From positions 194,620 to 258,619 of the forward strand of contig NZ_JAFCWM010000004.1 in NCBI RefSeq assembly GCF_049897565.1: a stretch of 64,000 nt of DNA, given 5' to 3'. This document shows, piece by piece, positions 25,109 through 34,444 of the stretch; within the stretch, counting starts at the first letter, position 1; every line of letters starts with the position of its first letter. This DNA is from JAFCUW01 sp049897565 (lineage in GTDB: Bacteria; Pseudomonadota; Gammaproteobacteria; Burkholderiales; Burkholderiaceae_D). The notes below the pieces were generated by a model. The model searched no databases. It was not told the DNA's origin and worked only from the letters and a program-made list of their open reading frames with translations. The position numbers and the translations under genes are program-made.

Positions 25109-25247
25109 GGGGTCTGACCCCGATTGTTTTTTAGGGGTGAATCGCTGCTGGCGCATTGGCGACGGCGCGAAAAAATAAATGGGGTCAGACCCGTTTAAAG
25201 CCCGGCGGTATGGTGCGAATGCCGGTTTAAAAACGGGTCTGACCCCA
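25109..25247. repeat. Cluster of three GGGTCTGACCCC-type palindromes
   Basis: Copies at 25109-25121, 25181-25193 and 25235-25247 share the core GGTCTGACC or GGTCAGACC. The second and third form a 17-bp inverted repeat (25180-25196 with 25231-25247) able to make a long stem. The cluster fills the gap between the FNR-like gene and the helicase gene; no gene is seen in it. Related elements recur at 39506 and 47852. Confidence 0.8.
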
Positions 25248-25292
25248 ATTTCGTTCAAACTTTTCGCACGCTTGTTTCGAGCTGCGGCGCAA

Positions 25293-26540
<1,248 letters not shown>

Positions 26541-26622
26541 GGGTAGCACCTGCTATTGAAAAGAGACGGGCGACAGTCTACCCTGTCGCGCGCCGACAAG
26601 TGCGAAAAACGGTGCGGCAGGG

Positions 26623-26745
26623 TCAGACTGCCGGCGCCGGCGCCTGTACTGCGGGCGGCGAGACGGTCGGCTTGAGCGGCTCGTGCTTGTCCTTGCAGGC
26701 GCCCAGGCACAGGCAGGCAAGCAGCATGGCGAACAGGGTTTTCAT
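26623..26745 (-). CDS. Small 40-residue lipoprotein
   Basis: An AAGGGA site precedes ATG 26745. The product has a textbook lipoprotein signal (basic start, hydrophobic core, lipobox LGAC at about residue 17) and only about 23 mature residues, KDKHEPLKP followed by a proline/alanine tail. Such very short lipoproteins resemble LptM/YifL-type peptides that help assemble the LPS translocon in other proteobacteria; here that is only a size and layout analogy. It lies between the helicase and usher genes on the same strand. Confidence 0.75.
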   Translation of the reverse strand: MKTLFAMLLACLCLGACKDKHEPLKPTVSPPAVQAPAPAV

Positions 26746-26813
26746 CGGGATTCCCTTGGTGAAACGACCATCATAATCAAAATGACCAGGGCGCGGCGCG
26801 CGCACCGCCGGCG

Positions 26814-29447
26814 CTATTCGGCGGCGGGAACGATGACGAAATCGCGACCGTTGAGGGTGTCGCCGTCGTGTGTCATGGTCAGCAGGTGCATGCCGGTGTC
26901 CTCCAGCTTGAGGCGCTTCAGTTGCTCGGGCGAGATGCGCAGCAGGTAGCGTCCCGGCAGCACGTACGGCAGCACATAATAGCCGTCGGACGTGCTGCGC
27001 ACCGACGCCGCCACCCGGCGATCGGTGTCGACCAGCTCGATTTGCAGCTCGCCGATGCCGCGCTTGACTCCGCCGGCGAGCAAAAAGGCGGTGCCGTCGA
27101 CTTCACCGGTAATGTTGATCGCGAATTCGAGCTGGGTGACCTTGCCGGGGCGCGGCACCACCCGCACGCCCTTGGTGCGCGCCACCCACTGCGGGTCTTC
27201 CAGCGTACTCGGGTCCACCGCCAGGTCGACGTTGGCGTTCGGCGGCAGGCGGTTCAGGTAGGCGATGCCGGTGGCGCCGGTGCGCGCCAGGTGGTTGCCG
27301 CCGTTGACGGTGAAGCCGGCGCCCTTGATCGGCTCGTCGCCGTCGTCCATGACGCCATTCAGGTTCTTGTCGAGAAATACCCGGATCGACGCCGAGCCGC
27401 TGTAGGCGATCGGCTGTGCGTCCGCCATCCATTGCCCCTGCCGCGGTTCGCGCCCGAGCGCGAGGAACAACTGGATGCCGGCGCCGGCCTCGTGGCGGCT
27501 GGAATAGAAGGCGCTGAGCCCCAGGCCGTAGCTGCCGAGACTTTTGTTGAGCGAACCGGTGACGCGGTACTGGCCGTCGTCGAACGAGCGCACGGCGCCC
27601 AGGTTGACCAGGTAGCCGTCATACAGCTTGTGGTCGAGCGTCAGCGCCAGCGTCGACAACGCATGTTGCGGCACGATCGTGTATTGCAGCTGGCCGCTGA
27701 TGCCGAGCCCGGCGACGCGGCGGCTCAACTGCAGCATGCCGTCGGCGGCACGCGCGCCGGCCAGCGATTGCCAGCGCACAGAATTGCTCAGGGCCGTGCC
27801 GCCGCTGTAGAGGCCGACGCGCGCCAGCACCTCGGTCGCCTGCAGGCGCGAGGCGAAGGTGTCGCGCCGCACCTGCAGCGACAGCGGCAGCGGCAGCAGC
27901 CAGGCAGCGTCGACGGCGCCGTCGACGCGCAGCTCGTCGCGCGTGCGCACCGGATCGAGCCGGGCGGGGAAGGCTTCGCTGGTGAAGCCGTCCATCCGGG
28001 CGCGGCGCGCACTGAGCGCCAGGCCAGCGAGCTGGGTCTTCAGCGTCAGCTGGGCGAGCGTGCCGCCGGCGCCGTCGCGCGCCATTTCGCCGCTGAGGAT
28101 GAACGCCTGCCAGTAGCTGTGCAGGCCGAGATGGCTGTAGCGGTGATCGGCGTCGCCCACCGGCGACTGGGTCAGGGCCGCGCTGGCGCTGAGGAAGCGC
28201 GCCACGCCCCAGTCCAGGCGGGCGGCGAAACGGTTGTGGCCGGCGACGTTGCGGTGCGCGCTGACATCGTAGAACACGCTGCCGGCCGGCACCGCCGAGC
28301 CTTCCAGCAGGAAGCTGCGCCGTTCGACCCGCAGCTGGCCCAGCGGTCCATGGAACACCAGGCGAAACTCGTTCGGTCCGTACGCCAACGGCTGGTCGTC
28401 GAAGCTGTATTTGCCGTCGGCGCGCGATTGCTGGAATCCGACCAGGGCATTGTTGTAGTACAGCTCGACGTCCCAGCCGGGCGGCAGGTCGCCCTGCAGG
28501 CTGTGGCGATCGAAGCGGGTCGGCTGGTCGAGCGGGCGGTTGCTGATCGCCGCGCCGTTTCCGGTGGCGCTGCTGTATGAAATATTGTCGATGCCGGGCA
28601 CCTGGACGCTGCCGGCCTGCACGCTGCGCGCATGCAGCGGGCCGAGCAGGCCAGCGTCGGGATCGTGGCGTCCCATCGTCAGGCGCAGGCTGGCGCCGGC
28701 GCTGTCGCGCAAGCTGCGGCTGGCGAACAGGGCCGCCTGGGCGCCGAGCAGGTCGGCCGTCAGGTAGGCGGTGTAACTGGCGTCGGCCTGGCGCCGCGCC
28801 GGCGTGCGCAGCAGGTCGACGGCAACGGTCTGGTCAATGAAGGGCACGCCGCCCAGCGCATACGGCGTACTCACGCGTGGGTAGTTGGGGTCGACGGGAT
28901 CGAAGGCGCCGGCGGCGCCGGCGCGCTTGCCGCGGTCCTGCCGGTCGAGCCCGGCCTGGAGCGGCAGCGTTGCGCGCGGCGTGACCATCACCGACAGGCT
29001 CGACAGGTCGATCGCGAGGTCGACCGGCAGCCAGCGCGCCAGCAGCGTGCTGGCGACGTAGATATCGTCGGCCTCCACCCTGACCATCGACCGGTCGAGC
29101 GTGTCGCGGCGGCCGTCGACGATTGCCTCGGCGCGCGGCACGTCCAGATTGAAGGTGCGTTGTTCGTTGAGCAGGAAGCCGCCGGCGCGGCCGGCGCCGG
29201 GCTCGGTCTTGATGGCGATCGTCAACAGGCGCGCCATTTCGCCCAGCGGCAGGAACACGCCGTGCGGGTACTGGTAGGCGTTGACCGCCTCGGACAGCAG
29301 GTGACGGCCGAGGCGCACTTCGAGCAGCACCGTGTCGGCCTCGGCCGGCGCGGCCGCCGCCGCCGCCGCGGCCGCGTCGACCGGGCAGATCAGCATCGGC
29401 GCCAGGGCAAGCAAGGCCTGCGACAGCAGTATCGGAATCGACCGCAT
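26814..29447 (-). CDS. Fimbrial outer-membrane usher of the alternative (DUF4402-associated) type
   Basis: An 877-residue outer-membrane protein expected to export and assemble the DUF4402 subunits. ATG 29447 gives a signal peptide followed by an Ala-rich run (GCC repeats). An N-terminal domain (about 40-170) precedes a large beta barrel rich in alternating aromatic/small residues, with SFDDQPLAYGPNEF typical of the usher plug region, and C-terminal Ig-like/carboxypeptidase-regulatory segments (VFLDKNLNGVMDDGDEPI; DGYYVLPYVLPGRYLLRI). It starts 22 bp after the chaperone stop and is the last gene of the operon. Confidence 0.87.
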   Translation of the reverse strand: MRSIPILLSQALLALAPMLICPVDAAAAAAAAAPAEADTVLLEVRLGRHLLSEAVNAYQYPHGVFLPLGEMARLLTIAIKTEPGAGRAGGFLLNEQRTFNLDVPRAEAIVDGRRDTLDRSMVRVEADDIYVASTLLARWLPVDLAIDLSSLSVMVTPRATLPLQAGLDRQDRGKRAGAAGAFDPVDPNYPRVSTPYALGGVPFIDQTVAVDLLRTPARRQADASYTAYLTADLLGAQAALFASRSLRDSAGASLRLTMGRHDPDAGLLGPLHARSVQAGSVQVPGIDNISYSSATGNGAAISNRPLDQPTRFDRHSLQGDLPPGWDVELYYNNALVGFQQSRADGKYSFDDQPLAYGPNEFRLVFHGPLGQLRVERRSFLLEGSAVPAGSVFYDVSAHRNVAGHNRFAARLDWGVARFLSASAALTQSPVGDADHRYSHLGLHSYWQAFILSGEMARDGAGGTLAQLTLKTQLAGLALSARRARMDGFTSEAFPARLDPVRTRDELRVDGAVDAAWLLPLPLSLQVRRDTFASRLQATEVLARVGLYSGGTALSNSVRWQSLAGARAADGMLQLSRRVAGLGISGQLQYTIVPQHALSTLALTLDHKLYDGYLVNLGAVRSFDDGQYRVTGSLNKSLGSYGLGLSAFYSSRHEAGAGIQLFLALGREPRQGQWMADAQPIAYSGSASIRVFLDKNLNGVMDDGDEPIKGAGFTVNGGNHLARTGATGIAYLNRLPPNANVDLAVDPSTLEDPQWVARTKGVRVVPRPGKVTQLEFAINITGEVDGTAFLLAGGVKRGIGELQIELVDTDRRVAASVRSTSDGYYVLPYVLPGRYLLRISPEQLKRLKLEDTGMHLLTMTHDGDTLNGRDFVIVPAAE

Positions 29448-29469
29448 GGTGCCGCCGCCAGCGGCGATG

Positions 29470-30303
29470 TCAGGGCAGCGCGAGGCTCGCTTGCGCCAGC
29501 ACGGCGCCGCCTGCTTCGGCGCGCTCACGGTAAGTGACCGCCAGCGTGCCGCGTGCCAGCGTCAGTGTCGGCGACAACTGCAGCGGCAACGTCGCCTGGC
29601 GCGTGGCGTTCGGCGCGTACACGGCGATGCCGCCGATCTTGCCGACCTGCTGGGCGGCGCCGCCGTGCGGCGTGAAAGTGACGTCGAGGTCGCCGTACAC
29701 CGACGCGTTGCCGCTGCGCGCGAAGCGCATCGCCAGTGCCGGCGCGGCTGGCGTGTCGACCAGCTGAAGGTTCGACAGCGCAACGCTGGCCGAAGTGGCG
29801 CCGTGGCGCACGATGACCGGCACCGACGCGCCCACCAGCGCGGTGATGGTGACGCCGATGCCGCCGGCGCCGGACGGGTCTTCGACACTGTTGGTTTTTA
29901 CGGGGGGCAGCTTTTCAAAGTGCAGGTGGGAGCGGTATTCGCCGTCGGCCAGCTCGGCCGGCTTGCGCAGCATGACGCGCACCGTTTGCGACGTCCCGGG
30001 CTGCAAGGTGATCTGGCGCGGCGAAAAGCGCACCATCGGTTCGGCCGGCAATTCGCCCGGCGCCGGCGTGTCGATCGGCACGAATTCGCCGGCCTCGCTC
30101 ATGCGCCGGTTGATGATGCTGAGCCGGTAGGTGGCCGGTTCGGTGCCGCTGTTGATCAGCTCGATCTGGGAGGCACGCTGGTTTTTTTCGAACACGACGC
30201 GGGTCGGATACAGCATCAGGTCGGCGCGGGCCGCCTGTCCGAACAGCAGGGCAGCGAGCAGGAGCAGGGCGTGGATGGGGCGGCGGGCGGTCGAACAACG
30301 CAT
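29470..30303 (-). CDS. Periplasmic fimbrial chaperone
   Basis: A 277-residue PapD-like two-domain chaperone. ATG 30303 has an AAGGGA site and gives a signal peptide ending QAARA. The N-terminal Ig domain shows LYPTRVVFEKNQRASQIELIN, the usual subunit-binding strand with its conserved positively charged residues, and QTVRVMLRK. It lies 19 bp downstream of the second pilin gene and just before the usher, in the order expected for donor-strand assembly systems. Confidence 0.9.
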   Translation of the reverse strand: MRCSTARRPIHALLLLAALLFGQAARADLMLYPTRVVFEKNQRASQIELINSGTEPATYRLSIINRRMSEAGEFVPIDTPAPGELPAEPMVRFSPRQITLQPGTSQTVRVMLRKPAELADGEYRSHLHFEKLPPVKTNSVEDPSGAGGIGVTITALVGASVPVIVRHGATSASVALSNLQLVDTPAAPALAMRFARSGNASVYGDLDVTFTPHGGAAQQVGKIGGIAVYAPNATRQATLPLQLSPTLTLARGTLAVTYRERAEAGGAVLAQASLALP

Positions 30304-30322
30304 GGTGTTTCCCTTCGGGGGG

Positions 30323-30823
30323 TCAGTTATAGTTGACGGTGACGGAAAAAGTGCCCGTGTAGGCGCCGGGCGGCTGGCCCGAGCCGACGAACAGGGTGGC
30401 GCCGACGGCCAGCGGCATACCGCCGTCGGGCACGGTTGAAATGGTAGCGGGCGAAGCGACAAAGTTGTTGACGAACATCGTGTTGACGCCACTACTGAGC
30501 TGAACGGTGTTGTTGACAGGCAGAGAAATGGAGACAGTCTTGTTGACTGTGCCATTTTTGCTCTTGGAAACGTCGAACGAGGCCTGGGCGGCGGCCGGCG
30601 ACGGCAGCACGATGACGGCGCCGGTCTTGCTGCGCGCGCCCGTTGCGGCGTTCAGCACGATGGTGCCGCCGCTGCCGGCGGCGAAGGTGCCGAAGTCCAT
30701 CTGGCGGGTGTTGGCGAGAACGATGACGGTCTGCGCGCACGCCTCCCGCGCTGCCGGAAGCAGCGCGAGAACGAGTGCGATGGTGGCGGGCGGAAACCGA
30801 GCCCCGCCGAGGCTGCGTCCCAT
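30323..30823 (-). CDS. DUF4402 fimbrial subunit (minor or tip candidate)
   Basis: A 166-residue exported protein of the DUF4402 family, Ig-like subunits that polymerise on alternative usher fimbriae. ATG 30823 gives a signal peptide ending near REACAQ. Features: MDFGTFAAGSGGTIVL at the mature start and the C-terminal family ending PPGAYTGTFSVTVNYN. It lacks a good ribosome-binding site and begins 20 bp after the first subunit gene, so it may be translated by coupling and in lower amount. Confidence 0.85.
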   Translation of the reverse strand: MGRSLGGARFPPATIALVLALLPAAREACAQTVIVLANTRQMDFGTFAAGSGGTIVLNAATGARSKTGAVIVLPSPAAAQASFDVSKSKNGTVNKTVSISLPVNNTVQLSSGVNTMFVNNFVASPATISTVPDGGMPLAVGATLFVGSGQPPGAYTGTFSVTVNYN

Positions 30824-30843
30824 GGCGGGTGATTCAGCGCCCG

Positions 30844-31371
30844 CTAGTTGTAGTCGACCGTGGCATTGATGGTGCCCGAGTAGCTGCCGGCCGGCTGCAA
30901 CGCGGCCACCGTCAGCACGCCGCCGACGTAGATCGAGCCGGCGCCGGCGACCAGCGTGCCGCTGGTGGCGTTGCCGCTGATGGCGCCGGCGCCGCTGGTG
31001 TCGCTGGCGGTGGCGAACGCCATCGAGTCGGCGCCGGAAGTGAGCGTGGTCGACGTGCCCGCAAACGAAATGCCATAGGTAGCGGTGCCGCTGCCGTTGA
31101 CGTTGAAGCGCGCCGCGGTGGTACCGCTGCCGAACACGACGACGCCCGACGAGGTCCTGGTGCCGTTGGTGCTGACCGTCACGCTGCCGGCAGCCGATCC
31201 GGAAAAGCTGCCGAACACCAGGTCGGTCGCCTTGGTGATGGTCATCGGCGCGACGACGCTGGCGGTAGCCTGGGCCGTCGTGGTCGCCGCCTGGGCGCCG
31301 CCGGCAAGCGCGAGTGCCGAGACCAGGGCCAGTTTGAGGGTGGTACGCGGGAAGCGGATGGTTGTTTTCAC
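30844..31371 (-). CDS. DUF4402 fimbrial subunit (likely major)
   Basis: A 175-residue exported Ig-like subunit, first gene of the operon. GTG 31371 has AAGGAG eight bases upstream and gives a signal peptide ending QAA; longer in-frame starts are rejected because they add a basic non-homologous leader. The mature part is rich in Ser/Thr/Gly/Ala, contains LVFGSFSGSAAGSVTV and ends AGSYSGTINATVDYN, the DUF4402 C-terminus also seen in the next gene. The strong start site suggests it is the major subunit. Confidence 0.88.
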   Translation of the reverse strand: MKTTIRFPRTTLKLALVSALALAGGAQAATTTAQATASVVAPMTITKATDLVFGSFSGSAAGSVTVSTNGTRTSSGVVVFGSGTTAARFNVNGSGTATYGISFAGTSTTLTSGADSMAFATASDTSGAGAISGNATSGTLVAGAGSIYVGGVLTVAALQPAGSYSGTINATVDYN

Positions 31372-31691
31372 GGAAGGCTCCTTGATGGATGTCGTTGGTC
31401 GGCGAAGGCGCCGACTGGGGCGATGAGGTGAGGCGGTGGGGCCTGTGCCGCGTTGTCGCCACCGTTCAACCTGGTTCGTGGCCTCAGTATGGGAGCGTTG
31501 TGGGCCCGCCGTTTTGTTGCTTGTCATCATTTAGTTGGTTTGCGTAAATAACAGTTCTGCATATCGTTGCCTGCTTGGTCGGCGTTTGCCGCCATTTCAA
31601 CGCCCGCCGCGCCGGTTCCGTCGGATAATGCGTGTTGCCAACGGTGACCATTGCTACTCTTCGCAGCAAGCCCACTGACCCAGGAACCACC
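31372..31691. other. Divergent control region of fimbrial operon and LytS-like kinase
   Basis: 320 bases between divergent starts. AT-rich stretch 31500-31560 is the best promoter candidate. No known operator or RNA motif is recognised. Confidence 0.45.
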
Positions 31692-32993
31692 ATGATTTCG
31701 AGCCTGTTTTTTGTCTTCCGCCTGACTGCCGCCTGGCTGGCGGTGTACATCGTGTTCTGCATTACGGTGCACGAGGTTTTCTTTCGCCGCAGCAGTGGCG
31801 GTGAGCCGCTGATCGTGATGGGCGGCTTCGTCCTCGCGGCCATCATCCTCACCGGCGCCTTTTCGCATGTGCGCCGGGTGCGTTTGATCGCCGGCGGCGT
31901 CAATGCGGCGACCCTGTCGCGCCGCCAGCGCCGCCAGGTCGAGATCCCGCTCGAGGCGGGCGAAGCGTTCGACCTGGTCGACGCCGCCATCCGCGAACTG
32001 CCCGGCGTGCACGATGTCGAAGCGGCGCGCGACAGCCTGCAGGTGCGCGGGCGCATCGAGCGCGTCAATCCCTACCCGGGCGACACGGTGGCGTGGAAGC
32101 CGGTCGCGGCCATGAACGCGCTGCGCAACCAGGTGCTGGCGACGGTGACGCCGAATGGCGACGCCGGCAGCGTGACCTTGATCTGCGAACCGGAGCGCGC
32201 CGGCTGGACCGACTGGTTCTTCATCGACTACGGCACCAACCTGGAAAACGCCGAGGCGCTGGGCCGGGCGATCGCGCGCCGGGTGGCCGAGCGGCGCCGC
32301 AGCGAGCAGGCGACGGCGCGCCAGAGCGCGACCGAAAAGGAGCTGACGGTGGCCAAGCTGAGCCTGCTGCATGCGCAGGTCGAGCCGCACTTCCTGTACA
32401 ACACGCTGGCCAGCGCCCAGCTGTTGACGCGCACCGATGCGGCGCGCGCCGATGAAATGCTGGGCAACCTGATCACCTACCTGCGCCATTCGCTGCCGCG
32501 CACCGAAGACGCGCTGTCGACGGTGGGCGAAGAACTCGAGCGGGCCCGCGCCTACCTCGACATCCTGAAGATCCGCATGGGCGCGCGATTGCACCTGCAG
32601 ATCGACGTGCCCGAACCGCTGCGGGCGGTGCTGTTGCCGACCATGATGCTGCAAACGCTGGTCGAAAACGCCATCAAGCACGGGCTCGAGCCGCAGTCGG
32701 GCGGCGGCACCGTGTGGATCCTGGCGCGCAGCCTCGACAGTTCGATCGCGGTGACGGTGGCCGACGACGGCCGCGGCTTTTCGGCCGAAGGCGGCGGCAC
32801 CGGCATCGGCCTGCGCAACGTCAAGGAACGCCTGCGCCTGGCGTACGGCGCGGCGGCCGGCTTCACCATCGTCGCCAACTTCCCGGCCGGCGTGGCCGCC
32901 ACGATCACCGTGCCCAATAGCACCCTCGGCACCCTCGGCACCCTCGGCACCCTCGGCACGGCCACCACCGCGCTCGGAGTGCTGCATGGCTAA
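31692..32993 (+). CDS. LytS-type sensor histidine kinase
   Basis: A 433-residue membrane kinase: two N-terminal membrane segments (about 5-25 and 38-55), an uncharacterised region (about 60-190), a His_kinase domain with AQVEPHFLYNTLASAQ (phospho-acceptor His in EPHFLYN) and an HATPase domain with NAIKHG and DDGRGF. Start ATG 31692 follows CCAGGAA. The C-terminus carries a four-copy 9-bp DNA repeat encoding TLG units. The stop overlaps the response-regulator start by 8 bp. The signal is unknown; the adjacent fimbrial operon is a plausible but unproven target. Confidence 0.92.
   Translation: MISSLFFVFRLTAAWLAVYIVFCITVHEVFFRRSSGGEPLIVMGGFVLAAIILTGAFSHVRRVRLIAGGVNAATLSRRQRRQVEIPLEAGEAFDLVDAAIRELPGVHDVEAARDSLQVRGRIERVNPYPGDTVAWKPVAAMNALRNQVLATVTPNGDAGSVTLICEPERAGWTDWFFIDYGTNLENAEALGRAIARRVAERRRSEQATARQSATEKELTVAKLSLLHAQVEPHFLYNTLASAQLLTRTDAARADEMLGNLITYLRHSLPRTEDALSTVGEELERARAYLDILKIRMGARLHLQIDVPEPLRAVLLPTMMLQTLVENAIKHGLEPQSGGGTVWILARSLDSSIAVTVADDGRGFSAEGGGTGIGLRNVKERLRLAYGAAAGFTIVANFPAGVAATITVPNSTLGTLGTLGTLGTATTALGVLHG
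32921..32956 (+). repeat. 9-bp in-frame tandem repeat in kinase C-terminus
   Basis: CACCCTCGG repeats four times (32921, 32930, 32939, 32948), encoding Thr-Leu-Gly units just before the kinase stop. As the unit is a multiple of three, copy changes alter length only and not frame. Confidence 0.9.
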
Positions 32994-33753
32994 CTGCGTC
33001 ATTGCCGAAGACGAAACGCTGCTGCGCGACGCGCTGGTGGACCTGCTGGCAGCAGCCTGGCCCGAGCTGGAGGTGGCGGCGGCGTGCGAAGACGGTGCCG
33101 CCGCGCTCGAAGCGATCGCCGCGCATCAGCCCGACGTCGCCTTTCTCGACATTCGCATGCCGGGCCTGTCGGGCCTGGAAGTGGCGGCCGCGCTGGCCGA
33201 CTGCAGCCCGCGCACCCAGGTCGTGTTCGTCACCGCCTACGACCAGTATGCGATCGATGCGTTCGAGCGCGGCGCCGTCGATTACCTGCAAAAGCCGGTG
33301 GCGCCCGAGCGCCTGGCCGCCACCGTGCGGCGCCTGAAGGCGCGCGCCGCCGGCGCCGGACCCGATGCGCAAGCGCTGGCGGCGATGCTGCGCCAGCTCG
33401 CCGGCGTGCAGCAGGCAGGGCGAGCGCCGCCGCTGGTGTGGCTGACCGCCAGCGCCGGCGCCGACACGCGCCTGATCATGGTCGACGACATCGCCTACTT
33501 CCAGTCCGACACCAAATACACGGTGGTGATGACGGCCGAAGGCGAGGCGCTGCTGCGCCAACCGATCCGCGACCTGCTCGAGGTGCTCGACCCGGCGGTG
33601 TTCAAGCAGATCCACCGTTCCACCATCGTCAACCTGAAGGCGATCGCGTCGATTTCGCGCGACGAGATGGGACGCGGCCTGGTGCGGCTGAAGAACCGCC
33701 CGGAAACGCTGGCGGTGAGCCAGCCGTTCATGGCCTTGTTCCGTAATATGTAA
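32986..33753 (+). CDS. LytTR-family response regulator
   Basis: A 255-residue regulator: receiver domain (about 3-115) with acceptor aspartate in VAFLDIRMPGLSGLE and the K of LQKPV, a linker, and a C-terminal LytTR DNA-binding domain (about 150-250) with IAYFQSDTKYTVV and FKQIHRSTIVNL. Its start overlaps the LytS-like kinase gene by 8 bp, the standard arrangement of LytS/LytR pairs. Targets are unknown. No paired LytTR direct repeats were identified upstream of nearby genes. Confidence 0.94.
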   Translation: MANCVIAEDETLLRDALVDLLAAAWPELEVAAACEDGAAALEAIAAHQPDVAFLDIRMPGLSGLEVAAALADCSPRTQVVFVTAYDQYAIDAFERGAVDYLQKPVAPERLAATVRRLKARAAGAGPDAQALAAMLRQLAGVQQAGRAPPLVWLTASAGADTRLIMVDDIAYFQSDTKYTVVMTAEGEALLRQPIRDLLEVLDPAVFKQIHRSTIVNLKAIASISRDEMGRGLVRLKNRPETLAVSQPFMALFRNM

Positions 33754-33852
33754 TAGATGTAAGTAGGTGTCCTGGCGAACAGACTTTGAAGTTGCAGATG
33801 GTAAACTAAGCCTTACTCCAGGCATGTGCCTGATACACCAGAAGAGGTTCCC

Positions 33853-34350
33853 ATGAAAAGCCTGATCATTGCCGCCACCATATTCGCCGCCGCCGCACCC
33901 GCGCTGGCCCAGACCAACGTCAGCATCACGATCGGCCAGCCCGGTTTCTACGGCCGCATCGACACCGGCGGTTATTCGCAGCCGCAGGTGTACTTCAACC
34001 AGCCGGTGATCATCGAGCGCCAGACGCGCTACGTTGGCCAGCCGGTGTACCTGCGCGTGCCGGAAGGCCACCGCAAGCACTGGTCGAAAAACTGCCGCAA
34101 GTACAACGCGTGCGGCCAGCAGGTGTTCTTCGTGCAGGACAGCTGGTACAACAACACCTACGCGCCGCGCTACCGCGAGCAGCATGGCCACCCTGACATG
34201 CGCGCCGCCTACCGCGACGAACGCCGTGATGAGCGCCGCGACGACCGCCGCGATGACCGTGACGACGACCGCGATCACGGCAAAGGCCACGACAAGCACG
34301 ACAAGCAGGACAAGCACGACAAGCACGGCAAGGGCCACGACAAGCACTGA
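33853..34350 (+). CDS. Exported protein with highly charged C-terminal repeats
   Basis: 165 residues. ATG 33853 follows AGAAGAGG and gives a clean signal peptide ending ALAQ. The core (about 20-110) contains a Tyr/Pro/Gln-rich stretch, VYLRVPEGHRKHWSKNC, a form I recognise from uncharacterised Burkholderiales exported proteins, and two cysteines likely to form a disulphide (NCRKYNAC). The last 55 residues consist of Asp/Arg repeats (DERRDERRDD) then His/Asp/Lys repeats (DKHDKQDKHDKHGKGHDKH), a probable metal- or polyanion-binding tail. Function unknown. Confidence 0.8.
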   Translation: MKSLIIAATIFAAAAPALAQTNVSITIGQPGFYGRIDTGGYSQPQVYFNQPVIIERQTRYVGQPVYLRVPEGHRKHWSKNCRKYNACGQQVFFVQDSWYNNTYAPRYREQHGHPDMRAAYRDERRDERRDDRRDDRDDDRDHGKGHDKHDKQDKHDKHGKGHDKH

Positions 34351-34444
34351 TGGAGCGGCGCGCACGCTGATTGCCGCCGCATAGTAGACTATGGCGTGTT
34401 CGACAACAGTCGAGCGCGCCATTTTTCTTTTACGGGAGAATCGA

